Source: Bifidobacterium breve
GTDB taxonomy: Bacteria; Actinomycetota; Actinomycetes; Nanopelagicales; Nanopelagicaceae
Direction of reading: 5' to 3'
Assembly: GCA_945866305.1 (NCBI GenBank)
Contig: CAMBGS010000003.1
Coordinates: 1-49,520, forward strand
DNA: 49,520 nucleotides
Shown here: positions 17,442 through 27,697 of the stretch, piece by piece
Layout of the letters: each line of letters starts with the position of its first letter
Position numbering within the stretch: the stretch's first letter is position 1
Notes under the pieces: model-generated
Seen by the model: only the letters and a program-made list of their open reading frames with translations
Told to the model about the DNA's origin: nothing
Database searches by the model: none
Program-made: the position numbers and the translations under genes

Positions 17442-18774
17442 CGCTGAGGTTGAATCACTCGCAAAGGAAATTCTTGCGTATAGCTTGCATCGTTTGAAGG
17501 ACGATCCGCCACTGGATGGACCGCGCACCGCCGAAGATTTATTTAACGAAGTTGGCAACACCATCACCGCTAAAGGTTTAGGTGGCCACGAAGCACTTGA
17601 AGTGTTTACAAAAGTTTTAGCAAAAGCGTGCATATCAACTGATCATCCGCGCAACTTGGCATTTATTCCATCTGCACCAACTGAATATTCCAACTTATTT
17701 GATCTTGTCGTTGGCGCTAGCTCACTTTATGGTGGTTCTTGGCAAGAAGGTGCAGGTGCGGTCTTTGCTGAAAATCAAGCGCTGCGCTGGATTGCTGATT
17801 TAGCTGGTCTGCCACAATCTGCTGGCGGAGTATTTGTGCAAGGTGGAACTAATGGAAATCTCTCGGCTTTAGTTGCGGCCCGTGCAGATGCGCGAAAGAA
17901 ATATCCCAATACCTCCCGGTGGGCAATTGCCTGCAGCGCTGAAGCGCACTCATCGATTGCAAGCGCTGCACACATTATGGATGTTGAGTTATTGAGAATT
18001 GAACCAGGTGCTGATCGTAAAATTCATGGCGATGAAGTTAGCGCCGCTATTGATAAATTGCATGCCACATCAGAAACTCGTGTCTTCGTGGTGGTCGCAA
18101 CTGGCGGAACCACAAACCTGGGAATCATTGACGACCTAGAAACAGTTGGGGCAGCAACCCACGCACGAGATATCTGGTTCCACATAGATGGGGCCTACGG
18201 TTTGGCGGCGCTCTGCGCTCCATCTGTGCGGGCCAAATTTAGCGGTGTTGAAACCGCAGATTCGCTAATTGTTGACCCGCACAAGTGGCTCTTCGCGCCA
18301 TTTGATGCGTGCGCTCTTATTTATCGTAATCCCGAAATCGCCAAAGAGACGCATACTCAGCACGCCGCTTACTTAGAAACCTTGCACGATGATTCGTGGT
18401 CGCCATCAGATTATGCGATTCACTTAACCCGTCGTGTGCGCGGTTTACCATTCTGGTTCTCACTTGCGGCGCACGGGACCGATGCATATACCGAAGCAAT
18501 GGAAGAGACTTTAAATGTGGCACGCACCGCTGCTGACTTAGTGCGCGCCCATCCAAATTTAGAACTTGTTATGGAGCCAGAACTTTCTATCGTTGCTTTT
18601 AAACGCACGGGATGGTCAACTGACGATTATCAAAAGTGGAGTGACAAATTGTTAGCAGATCAAATTGGTTTTATTCCACCATCATCGGATAAAGGCCAAC
18701 CAATTTTGCGCTTTGCCATCGTAAATCCGTGGACCAAGGTTTCTGATATCTCAATGATTTTAGATACGCTCTAA
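17422..18774 (+). CDS. PLP-dependent decarboxylase (group II, aromatic or glutamate type)
   Basis: The 450-aa fold-type I PLP enzyme resembles aromatic-L-amino-acid and glutamate decarboxylases. The Schiff-base lysine is K288 in V-D-P-H-K-W-L-F, preceded by F-H-I-D-G-A-Y-G with the aspartate that holds the pyridine nitrogen, and the T-G-G-T-T-N segment. The substrate cannot be fixed; decarboxylation of an aromatic or acidic amino acid is inferred. ATG 17422 lies within the DUF2867 gene (20-bp overlap), so translation of the two is probably coupled. Length is a little short of typical 470-500 aa members but both ends look complete. Confidence 0.82.
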   Translation: MPIHEFSAEVESLAKEILAYSLHRLKDDPPLDGPRTAEDLFNEVGNTITAKGLGGHEALEVFTKVLAKACISTDHPRNLAFIPSAPTEYSNLFDLVVGASSLYGGSWQEGAGAVFAENQALRWIADLAGLPQSAGGVFVQGGTNGNLSALVAARADARKKYPNTSRWAIACSAEAHSSIASAAHIMDVELLRIEPGADRKIHGDEVSAAIDKLHATSETRVFVVVATGGTTNLGIIDDLETVGAATHARDIWFHIDGAYGLAALCAPSVRAKFSGVETADSLIVDPHKWLFAPFDACALIYRNPEIAKETHTQHAAYLETLHDDSWSPSDYAIHLTRRVRGLPFWFSLAAHGTDAYTEAMEETLNVARTAADLVRAHPNLELVMEPELSIVAFKRTGWSTDDYQKWSDKLLADQIGFIPPSSDKGQPILRFAIVNPWTKVSDISMILDTL

Positions 18775-18801
18775 ATCCCACAATTTGTGCGCTCCCTAGT
18801 T

Positions 18802-18807
18802 TAAGAT
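18802..18807 (+). promoter_or_regulatory. predicted -10 of a leaderless DUF3263 gene
   Basis: TAAGAT ends 7 nt before the ATG at 18815, and no Shine-Dalgarno sequence is present. The fit to TATAAT is four of six. Confidence 0.28.
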
Positions 18808-18814
18808 TTGCCAT

Positions 18815-19081
18815 ATGTCAGCGCTCGAAAATGATCAGCAAATGAGTAATTCGCTGAGCGACCTAGAAATTCGTATCTTGGATTTCGAATCTAATTGGTG
18901 GCGCTTTGCTGGTGCAAAAGAGTCGGCAATTAAAGAGCTATTTGATCTAAACGCACCACGTTATTACCAACTCCTTAACGACCTAATTGACCGGGATGAT
19001 GCCCTCGTTGCCTCTCCTATGCTGGTAAAGCGCCTGCGCCGCCTCCGTGAGGCCCGCATGCAGGCCCGCTCCGCGCGATAA
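18815..19081 (+). CDS. DUF3263 family small protein
   Basis: The 88-aa product belongs to DUF3263, a short actinobacterial family with a helix-rich N-terminal core (L-S-D-L-E-I-R-I-L-D-F-E-S-N-W-W-R). The W-W-R segment and the R-Y-Y-Q-L-L-N helix resemble a small helix-turn-helix DNA-binding domain, followed by a basic C-terminal tail (K-R-L-R-R-L-R-E-A-R). A role as a small transcription factor is often suggested for the family but is not shown by the sequence. It stands alone between the decarboxylase and the groL promoter. Confidence 0.8.
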   Translation: MSALENDQQMSNSLSDLEIRILDFESNWWRFAGAKESAIKELFDLNAPRYYQLLNDLIDRDDALVASPMLVKRLRRLREARMQARSAR

Positions 19082-19102
19082 CAAGCCAAAGCCACCCTCG
19101 TT

Positions 19103-19131
19103 TTGCACCTCTGAATAGAAGCCCGTAGATT
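19103..19131 (+). promoter_or_regulatory. groL promoter (-35 and -10)
   Basis: TTGCAC at 19103-19108 and TAGATT at 19126-19131 have an exact 17-bp spacer. Transcription is expected to start near 19138, at the left edge of the CIRCE element. It agrees with a housekeeping sigma-A promoter that is blocked by HrcA. Confidence 0.7.
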
Positions 19132-19136
19132 TGGCG

Positions 19137-19163
19137 TTAGCACTCTCGGGGTGTGAGTGATAA
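19137..19163. promoter_or_regulatory. CIRCE element, HrcA repressor binding site
   Basis: TTAGCACTC, a 9-bp spacer, and GAGTGATAA match the CIRCE consensus with a single mismatch (A for C in the right arm). It sits just downstream of the groL promoter, at the transcription start, as in classic HrcA-controlled chaperone operons. The hrcA gene is not in the window. Confidence 0.9.
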
Positions 19164-19181
19164 AACGCCCTCTAATGCTAG

Positions 19182-20825
<1,644 letters not shown>

Positions 20826-20829
20826 TTTA

Positions 20830-21501
20830 ATGAAAAAAGGATTTGACGCGCAAGAGATTGCAAGAGATGCCGCACTTGCGGGGGCTGAAAAGCCTTCGCA
20901 GGTCGGTGCTTTTATCTCCGTCGAATTCGAAGATGAAAATCGCGTCGCAAGTTATTTATTTGATGCAGATATTCAAGGTTATAAAGGTTGGCGCTGGTGT
21001 GTAACTGTTGCAAAGGTTGATGCATCAGCGGATCCAACTGTTTGTGATGTAGTAGTTCTTCCTGGCCCGGATTCACTTCTTGCGCCAGATTGGATTGAGT
21101 ATAAAGATCGTATTCAGCCAGAAGATATTCAACCCGGAATCATTGTGCCAAGTGTTTTAGATGACACACGTTTAGTTCCTGGTGTAAATGCTTTGATACA
21201 AGATGAAGGTTTAGATGCAACTGAAGCCTATGATCTAGGTTTGATGCGTCCGCGTGTACTTTCTATTGAAGGTCGCGATCAAGCAAGTAAGCGTTGGTAC
21301 ACCGGAGACCGTGGACCAAATACACCGCTGGCACAGAACGCACCAAAACCTTGCGCATCTTGCGGATTCTTTATTCCAATTGCAGGTTCACTTCGCGCAT
21401 CGTTCGGTGTTTGCGCCAATGCGATCGCACCAGATGATGCACGCGTGGTCTCAGTCGATCACGGCTGCGGTGCGCACTCGGAAGCTACGCTCAACAACTA
21501 G
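20830..21501 (+). CDS. DUF3027 family protein with C-terminal cysteine cluster
   Basis: The 223-aa product is the actinobacterial DUF3027 protein. The N-terminal half includes S-V-E-F-E-D-E-N-R-V-A-S-Y-L-F-D and the G-W-R-W-C-V-T-V-A segment, and the C-terminal quarter has a C-x2-C (C-A-S-C-G-F-F-I-P) followed by two more cysteines, one in F-G-V-C and one in H-G-C-G, which suggests a zinc site. The function is unknown. A reading from 20797 would overlap groL; ATG 20830 is chosen, 4 nt after the groL stop. In mycobacteria a DUF3027 gene is likewise near serC and citA (recalled). Co-transcription with groL would put it under heat-shock control. Confidence 0.8.
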   Translation: MKKGFDAQEIARDAALAGAEKPSQVGAFISVEFEDENRVASYLFDADIQGYKGWRWCVTVAKVDASADPTVCDVVVLPGPDSLLAPDWIEYKDRIQPEDIQPGIIVPSVLDDTRLVPGVNALIQDEGLDATEAYDLGLMRPRVLSIEGRDQASKRWYTGDRGPNTPLAQNAPKPCASCGFFIPIAGSLRASFGVCANAIAPDDARVVSVDHGCGAHSEATLNN

Positions 21502-21513
21502 CTTTTATTCGGG

Positions 21514-21542
21514 TTCACGCCCGCCTTTGCTTGCGATAAACT
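21514..21542 (+). promoter_or_regulatory. predicted promoter of the CspB-like gene
   Basis: TTCACG at 21514-21519 and TAAACT at 21537-21542 are 17 bp apart. The resulting 5' leader would be about 54 nt and carries an AAGGAG ribosome site 6 nt before the ATG. The two boxes are only partial matches. Confidence 0.35.
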
Positions 21543-21602
21543 TGGACCCTGCCCGCACCCCAGCGGCTACACGAGTACCGAAATTCTTATAAGGAGCACC
21601 CC

Positions 21603-21986
21603 ATGCCTTCAGGTCGCGTCAAATGGTTTAGCCTCGAAAAAGGTTTTGGATTTATCTCAAATGATGAAGGCGAAGATGTTTATCTCGCTGCATCATCACT
21701 TCCTGAAGGCGTAGCAACTGTTAAGCCTGGAACAAAGATTGAATTCAGCATTATCGATAGTCGTAAGGGTCCACAAGCGATGTCGGTACGAATTATTGAT
21801 GCACCAGTGTCACTTGCTGAAAATTCTCGCGTTAATAGCGATGACTTAGCCGCGATGATCGAAGACACAATTAAAATTTTAGATAAAGTCGGAAATGGCT
21901 TGCGCCATGGTCGCCATCCTTCAGGACCTGATGCAGAACGTTTAGGACGAGTTCTGCGCGGTATTGCTGGGCAGCTAGAAGCGTAA
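21603..21986 (+). CDS. CspB-like cold-shock domain protein with helical C-terminal extension
   Basis: The 127-aa product has an N-terminal cold-shock (OB-fold) domain with the RNP1-like K-G-F-G-F-I-S motif at about residues 13-19. The RNP2 strand reads D-V-Y-L-A-A-S instead of the usual D-V-F-V-H-F-S, so nucleic-acid contacts may differ; the mycobacterial CspB protein shows the same divergence (from memory). Residues from about 72 form an extra helical domain with D-D-L-A-A-M-I-E-D-T-I-K-I-L. Such long versions are an actinobacterial subtype. The likely role is single-stranded RNA/DNA binding. It has a good AAGGAG ribosome site. Confidence 0.88.
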   Translation: MPSGRVKWFSLEKGFGFISNDEGEDVYLAASSLPEGVATVKPGTKIEFSIIDSRKGPQAMSVRIIDAPVSLAENSRVNSDDLAAMIEDTIKILDKVGNGLRHGRHPSGPDAERLGRVLRGIAGQLEA

Positions 21987-21995
21987 TTACTTTAC

Positions 21996-22184
21996 TTAAA
22001 TACCACTTCGCGCTGCACGACGCTTTGAGTAACGAATTCCCCAAGCACCTAACACTGCTCCTGCAACACAGGTCCAGATGACCTTCGCCTCCGCTCCAGT
22101 AATTGCTAAAACTAATCCAGCAATAACCCATGCAGCGGTACCAAAAGAGATTAGAGTTACGACAGATTTAATCTCTGAACTCAT
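21996..22184 (-). CDS. small membrane protein, DUF2530-like
   Basis: The 62-aa product has two hydrophobic helices (about residues 8-28 and 33-48) and a very basic C-terminus (Y-S-K-R-R-A-A-R), so both ends should face the cytoplasm. This matches small actinobacterial DUF2530 proteins of unknown function. The ATG at 22184 is chosen; an upstream in-frame reading (to 22244) would run through the opposite gene's start and lacks a good initiation site. It diverges from the MFS gene with a gap of only 18 bp that may hold a shared promoter. Confidence 0.7.
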   Translation of the reverse strand: MSSEIKSVVTLISFGTAAWVIAGLVLAITGAEAKVIWTCVAGAVLGAWGIRYSKRRAARSGI

Positions 22185-22189
22185 GGAAG

Positions 22190-22196
22190 TAGCATA
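22190..22196. promoter_or_regulatory. shared bidirectional -10, DUF2530 and MFS genes
   Basis: TAGCATA in the 18-bp intergenic gap reads TATGCT on the minus strand, ending 6 nt before the DUF2530 ATG, and TAGCAT on the plus strand, ending 7 nt before the MFS ATG. Neither gene has a ribosome site. Confidence 0.4.
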
Positions 22197-22202
22197 CTCA
22201 TC

Positions 22203-23471
22203 ATGGCGGTAAAAGAAGATGGTAACTGGCGTTCTTTCCGCCATCGCAATTACCGGATTCTTTTTCCCGCAAATGCCGCATCAAATATTGGTACTTGGGC
22301 ACAACGTGTTGCCCAAGATTGGTTGATACTTCAACTCACCGACAACAGCGGTATCTATCTTGGTCTAGTAACCGCTGTTCAATTTGCACCTGTGCTTTTA
22401 TTTTCACTCCAAGGTGGAGCACTCGCTGATCGTGTAAATAAAAGAAAGTTATTAGTTTTCACTAACTTTATCGGTGCGCTCTCATCCCTAGGTCTTGGAC
22501 TCCTAGTCGTTACAGGCAACGTTCAGGTTTGGCACGTCTTTTTCTTTGCCTTAACGCTCGGAATCTCATCGGCAATTGATGCTCCTATTCGCCAATCATT
22601 TACCTCAGAAATTGTTGGACATTCAGATATTGCCAATGCGGTCAGCTTAAACTCAGCAAATTTCAACGCTGGTCGTTTAGTTGGCCCGGCTCTCTCCGGC
22701 TTTCTGATAGCCCGCTTTGATACTGGCCCATCATTTCTAATTAATTCATTCACATACCTTTTTGTAATTTTAGCGCTGCTGCGAATGCGTGAATCTGATT
22801 TCTTTATCCAAGAAAAGAAATTAACTCAAGGCACGGTGCGCGAAGGCTTGAATTACGCTCTTGCTCGCCCAGATTTATATGTTGTTATGTTAGTAGTCTT
22901 CTTCGTCGCGACATTCGGCCTAAATATGCAGATCTTTAATGCGCTAATGGCAACCAAGGAATTTGGCAAAGGACCTGCGTCCTACGGATTACTCGGAACC
23001 TATCTTGCGATTGGTTCCTTATCTGGAGCACTTATCTCTGCTCGACTTGAACGTTTTCGTCGAACCATATTTGTTATCAAAGGTGGAGTTGTCTTCTCAC
23101 TTTCAGTTGTCTTGCTCTCAATAGCACCTACATACACTTGGTATTCTCTCTGGTTACCATTATGCGGATTTAGCGCACTTACTATGTTAATTACTGCAAA
23201 TTCATTGATTCAAGTTAATTCTGATCCGGCAATCCGCGGGCGCGTTTCGGGAATCTACCTATTAATTTTTATGGGTGGCACACCATTTGGCGCACCACTG
23301 ATTGGTTGGCTAGTAGAAGTACTTGGAGTTCGCGAAACCATTGCTTTATGCGGGCTAATTTCACTAGGTGCCTGTTTAACCATTTGGTTTGTATTTCGAA
23401 ATAAAGTAAAACTGCCGCACGATATTACTGTAGAAGGTGTTTTACCAGCCACCTATGATGATCAGCGCTAA
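22203..23471 (+). CDS. MFS transporter, MFS_3 / EntS-like family
   Basis: The 422-aa membrane protein has about 12 predicted transmembrane segments. The N-terminal W-R-S-F-R-H-R-N-Y-R-I-L-F and the G-x-L-A-D-R-x-x-K-R-K motif A (G-A-L-A-D-R-V-N-K-R-K, about residues 74-84) are typical of MFS_3 exporters such as EntS. The substrate is not visible; export of a small molecule by proton antiport is inferred. The last 30 bases overlap a possible mini-ORF on the other strand. It has no ribosome site and is probably leaderless. Confidence 0.85.
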   Translation: MAVKEDGNWRSFRHRNYRILFPANAASNIGTWAQRVAQDWLILQLTDNSGIYLGLVTAVQFAPVLLFSLQGGALADRVNKRKLLVFTNFIGALSSLGLGLLVVTGNVQVWHVFFFALTLGISSAIDAPIRQSFTSEIVGHSDIANAVSLNSANFNAGRLVGPALSGFLIARFDTGPSFLINSFTYLFVILALLRMRESDFFIQEKKLTQGTVREGLNYALARPDLYVVMLVVFFVATFGLNMQIFNALMATKEFGKGPASYGLLGTYLAIGSLSGALISARLERFRRTIFVIKGGVVFSLSVVLLSIAPTYTWYSLWLPLCGFSALTMLITANSLIQVNSDPAIRGRVSGIYLLIFMGGTPFGAPLIGWLVEVLGVRETIALCGLISLGACLTIWFVFRNKVKLPHDITVEGVLPATYDDQR

Positions 23472-23522
23472 GAGCCCAATCAAAGTAATTATTGTGACAA
23501 TACGTCGAGTGCGGTAACTCAT
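23442..23522 (-). CDS. putative 26-aa membrane miniprotein
   Basis: A 26-codon ORF begins on the ATG directly after the stop of the downstream-strand MFS gene (TAAATG on the minus strand). It encodes M-S-Y-R-T-R-R-I-V-T-I-I-T-L-I-G-L-L-A-L and ends I-I-I-G-G-W: a basic N-terminus followed by one transmembrane helix. It ends within the last 30 bases of the opposite MFS gene. The clean positive-inside membrane design and direct stop-start contact suggest it is translated by re-initiation, but no homologue is known to me. Confidence 0.35.
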   Translation of the reverse strand: MSYRTRRIVTIITLIGLLALIIIGGW

Positions 23523-24686
23523 TTAAATATTATTCGCGCCTAGATGTTTAGAAGGCGATAGCAGAACCATCGTAAGGCAGCCTGCAATTAAGACCGGAAC
23601 CATTATGTAAGCCCTTGATATTCCGAATTCATCTCCCAAAATGCCCAGCAGAAGTGGTGAGCTGGCGATTGCTATACCTGCGGCGATTGAACTCTTACCG
23701 ATCGCTAAATCAGGGCGTCCTTCACTAAATGCCACCATCCGAAGAGTAAAAAGTGGGAATTGAACTGAGATACCAAGACCAACAAAAAACAAAGTAATCA
23801 AACACAACACCAAAATATGAGAGGACCAGAAAAGTCCAAAGGCAATAAATTGCAAGCACAGCGCAAGCTTTAACTGTTCATCGGCATGGAATCGCTTTAA
23901 CAAACGTCCGGCATACCAACGTCCGGTACCAACACCGGTACCAAAAGCGATTACCGCAAGAGTTGAAATCGCTGCGCTGGCTTCAGTGCGATCACTGATT
24001 AAAGATGCGGCCCAGAAAGAAGTCGCGAACTCACCGCAAATAGAGAGGAAGAATCCAAAGAAAGATAACCAGAATCCTTTAGAAAGTTTTCCGCGCTGGG
24101 GACCATCTTCATCTGGGATGTGCGAGTCAGGTTCAAATTTACGACCTTTGATAAATAGCGCCAAAATAAATGGCAAAGTAATGAGCAGCCCTAGTCGCCA
24201 CTGGTCACGAACAATATTTGCGGTTGTCCCGATAACGAAATTGCCAATCACAAATCCTGCGATGGCAACTGCATTTATTTGTGCAACAGCGGTGTGAGAG
24301 CGCTCTGCAAATGCGTGAGATCCGGCGGTATTAACGTTATTAATAACCACCGAAATTCCGAAGCCGGCGATCAGAGTTGCAAGAAGAGTAAGTTGCACGG
24401 GCGGTGAGAATACAAAGCAGACAATTCCTAATGAGAATATCGTTAAACCAATCCAGGTTGTATTGGAACGTCCATAACGATGTACTAATTTCGAGTTAAA
24501 TCCGCCTGCAATAATCGCAGCAACACCCATTGCAGTTCCGTGAAGCCCGGCGATACCGAGTGAGGTGCCTTGATCTTCGCGCAATAGCGCCTGTGATGGA
24601 CCAAATCCGCCAGTGAAGAAATTTACTGTGGCAACTTGCAAAGCAAGCAGCCAGAACTGCCCGTTACGCTGAAAAGTTTTTGGCAT
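23523..24686 (-). CDS. MFS transporter
   Basis: The 387-aa product is a second MFS permease with roughly 12 membrane segments, typical of the small drug/metabolite or sugar branch (motif A variant N-S-K-L-V-H-R-Y-G-R-S-N after TM2). It is unrelated in detail to the neighbouring MFS_3 protein. The start is ATG 24686, 7 nt downstream of the serC stop, so it is translated with serC from the same operon. Substrate unknown. Confidence 0.82.
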   Translation of the reverse strand: MPKTFQRNGQFWLLALQVATVNFFTGGFGPSQALLREDQGTSLGIAGLHGTAMGVAAIIAGGFNSKLVHRYGRSNTTWIGLTIFSLGIVCFVFSPPVQLTLLATLIAGFGISVVINNVNTAGSHAFAERSHTAVAQINAVAIAGFVIGNFVIGTTANIVRDQWRLGLLITLPFILALFIKGRKFEPDSHIPDEDGPQRGKLSKGFWLSFFGFFLSICGEFATSFWAASLISDRTEASAAISTLAVIAFGTGVGTGRWYAGRLLKRFHADEQLKLALCLQFIAFGLFWSSHILVLCLITLFFVGLGISVQFPLFTLRMVAFSEGRPDLAIGKSSIAAGIAIASSPLLLGILGDEFGISRAYIMVPVLIAGCLTMVLLSPSKHLGANNI

Positions 24687-24693
24687 CGATTTT

Positions 24694-25815
<1,122 letters not shown>

Positions 25816-25818
25816 CTA

Positions 25819-25824
25819 AGACTA
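25819..25824 (-). promoter_or_regulatory. predicted internal -10 ahead of serC
   Basis: TAGTCT on the minus strand ends 6 nt before the serC ATG, and its first three bases are the pdxH stop codon TAG. The 15-mer through the ATG is nearly the same as at cysS. An internal leaderless promoter could let serC be expressed apart from pdxH. Confidence 0.35.
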
Positions 25825-26481
25825 CGGGTAGTAGCGAGTGATCTCCCACTCAGCGTTGCTGTTAGCCCGCTCATAGCGCAGGCGATCGTGGAGCCTTGAA
25901 TAACGTCCTTGCCAAAATTCAATACTGATTGGCATTACGCGATAGCCGCCCCAATGTGGTGGCTTCGGTACCAGTGTTCCTTCTGGCCACTTCTCGGATG
26001 CGTCGACAAATCTTTGTTCCAACTCTTCACGCGATGAGAGCGGTGCAGATTGTGCGCTCGCCCATGCGCCGATCTGACTAGCCCAAGGCCTGGTTGCAAA
26101 ATAATCTGCTGACTCAGCTTCGCTGATTTTTTCTGTAAATCCGCTAATAGAAACTTGCCGCTCCATTGCAAACCACGGAAAAAGAAGCGTGACTTGTGAA
26201 TTCAATTCAATTTCCTGGGCTTTGCGCGATGAGTAATTTGTAAAGAATGTAAATCCGCCTTCAGAAATATCTTTTAATAAAACAGTGCGTGTAGAAATAT
26301 GTTCTTTAGCGCCCAGACTCGAAAGCACCATGGCATTTGGTTCGACGATAAAGGAATTTTCAGCTGCCTCTTTCAACCAGTTTGTGAAAGCAGCAAGAGG
26401 ATTGGCAGGTAAATTCTCTAGCCCGACCTCACCGTAAGAACGGCGCATGGCACGGATGGCTTCACGGTCGAGTTCGCTCAT
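25822..26481 (-). CDS. pdxH: pyridoxamine/pyridoxine 5'-phosphate oxidase
   Basis: The 219-aa FMN enzyme oxidises pyridoxamine or pyridoxine phosphate to pyridoxal 5'-phosphate, the final or salvage step of vitamin B6 metabolism. The C-terminal W-G-G-Y-R-V-M-P and E-F-W-Q-G-R-x-x-R-L-H-D-R signature is complete, and the FMN-contacting segments S-T-R-T-V-L-L-K and F-F-T-N-Y-S-S-R-K are visible. ATG 26481 is chosen because it begins M-S-E-L-D-R-E-A-I and fits the family length; a GTG at 26499 is an in-frame alternative. It heads a pdxH-serC-MFS operon and diverges from citA. Confidence 0.92.
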   Translation of the reverse strand: MSELDREAIRAMRRSYGEVGLENLPANPLAAFTNWLKEAAENSFIVEPNAMVLSSLGAKEHISTRTVLLKDISEGGFTFFTNYSSRKAQEIELNSQVTLLFPWFAMERQVSISGFTEKISEAESADYFATRPWASQIGAWASAQSAPLSSREELEQRFVDASEKWPEGTLVPKPPHWGGYRVMPISIEFWQGRYSRLHDRLRYERANSNAEWEITRYYP

Positions 26482-26532
26482 AGATGTATCGAACCTCACT
26501 TTCCTACCCGCGTCATCTTTAACCCAAAGTGG

Positions 26533-26561
26533 TGGTCAGCACCTCTCAAAAGGTGCAGAAT
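26533..26561 (+). promoter_or_regulatory. predicted citA promoter (leaderless)
   Basis: TGGTCA at 26533-26538 and CAGAAT at 26556-26561 are 17 bp apart, and the -10 ends exactly 6 nt before the citA ATG at 26568. Transcription would begin at the start codon itself. The spacer is filled by the palindrome described separately. Confidence 0.45.
26539..26556. promoter_or_regulatory. palindromic operator candidate in the citA promoter spacer
   Basis: GCACCT and AGGTGC form a perfect 6-bp inverted repeat with a 6-bp centre. It fills the predicted -35/-10 spacer, so a bound protein would block polymerase. If citA were instead translated from the GTG at 26529, this segment would be coding. Confidence 0.45.
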
Positions 26562-26567
26562 TGGAGT

Positions 26568-27683
26568 ATGTCAGATGATTTCAGACCCGGCCTGGAAGGC
26601 GTTATCGCCTTCGAATCACAAATTGCAGAACCAGATAAAGAAGGCAGTGCGCTTCGCTATCGCGGTGTAGATATCGACGATTTAGTCGGTCGCGTTACCT
26701 TCGGCAATGTGTGGGGTTTGCTCGTTGATGATCAATTTAATCCCGGACTACCAAATGCAGAACCGTTCCCACTTCCAGTGCACTCAGGTGATGTTCGCGT
26801 AGATGTGCAATCAGCGATCGCGATGTTGGCACCAGCTTGGGGATTCCAACCACTCTTAGATATTTCTGATGAAGTAGCGCGCAGTAATTTAGCCCGCACA
26901 TCAGTAATGGTTCTTTCATATGTTGCGCAAGCAGCTCGTGGTACTTGGCAACCGATGGTTCCACAATCTGAAGTTGATAAAGCACACACAGTTGTTGAGC
27001 GCATGATGATTCGTTGGCGCGGTGAACCAGATCCACTACACGTGCGCGCAATCGATGCCTACTTTGTTTCAGCGGCAGAACACGGAATGAACGCCTCAAC
27101 ATTTACCGCTCGTGTAATTGCATCAACTGGTGCAGATTGTGCAGCTGCGTTATCAGGAGCTATCGGCGCAATGTCAGGTCCGTTGCACGGTGGCGCACCG
27201 TCTCGCGTATTACACATGATCGAAGAAGTAGAAAAGACTGGCGATGCCACAACATATGTAAAAGGTTTGCTAGATCGCAAAGAACGTTTAATGGGATTTG
27301 GTCACCGCGTTTATCGCGCCGAAGACCCACGCGCTCGCACACTTCGCCGCACGGCAAAAGAACTCAATGCACCGCGTTATGAAATTGCTGAAGCGTTAGA
27401 ACAAGCAGCGCTTAAAGAGCTACGCGAACGCCAACCAGATCGTGTCCTAGAAACAAATGTTGAATTCTGGGCGGCAATTATTTTGGACTTCGCACAAGTT
27501 CCAGCACCGCTTTTTACTTCAATGTTTACTGCAGCTCGCACTGCTGGTTGGTCGGCACATATTCTTGAGCAGAAGCGCACCGGACGTTTAATTCGCCCAT
27601 CTGCGCGCTATATTGGAAAAGGCCCGCGCAAACCTGAAGATGTCGAGGGCTGGGATGACTCCGTCGGCATGTTGCACAACTAA
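26568..27683 (+). CDS. citA: citrate synthase, mycobacterial CitA type
   Basis: The 371-aa enzyme condenses oxaloacetate and acetyl-CoA to citrate, the entry to the TCA cycle. It aligns closely, from memory, with M. tuberculosis CitA (Rv0889c), sharing the start F-x-P-G-L-x-G-V-x-A-F and A-L-R-Y-R-G-V-D-I. Catalytic histidines are visible in G-P-L-H-G-G-A-P and G-F-G-H-R-V-Y, with the aspartate in the later F-W-A-A-I-I-L-D segment. The start ATG 26568 is taken from this alignment; GTG 26529 would add 13 residues without homology. It diverges from pdxH. Confidence 0.94.
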   Translation: MSDDFRPGLEGVIAFESQIAEPDKEGSALRYRGVDIDDLVGRVTFGNVWGLLVDDQFNPGLPNAEPFPLPVHSGDVRVDVQSAIAMLAPAWGFQPLLDISDEVARSNLARTSVMVLSYVAQAARGTWQPMVPQSEVDKAHTVVERMMIRWRGEPDPLHVRAIDAYFVSAAEHGMNASTFTARVIASTGADCAAALSGAIGAMSGPLHGGAPSRVLHMIEEVEKTGDATTYVKGLLDRKERLMGFGHRVYRAEDPRARTLRRTAKELNAPRYEIAEALEQAALKELRERQPDRVLETNVEFWAAIILDFAQVPAPLFTSMFTAARTAGWSAHILEQKRTGRLIRPSARYIGKGPRKPEDVEGWDDSVGMLHN

Positions 27684-27697
27684 GCCAGACCGAATTC

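Noticed and set aside
22203-24686. The two neighbouring MFS genes as a tandem duplication
   Set aside because: They are on opposite strands, with different motif A sequences and no clear similarity.
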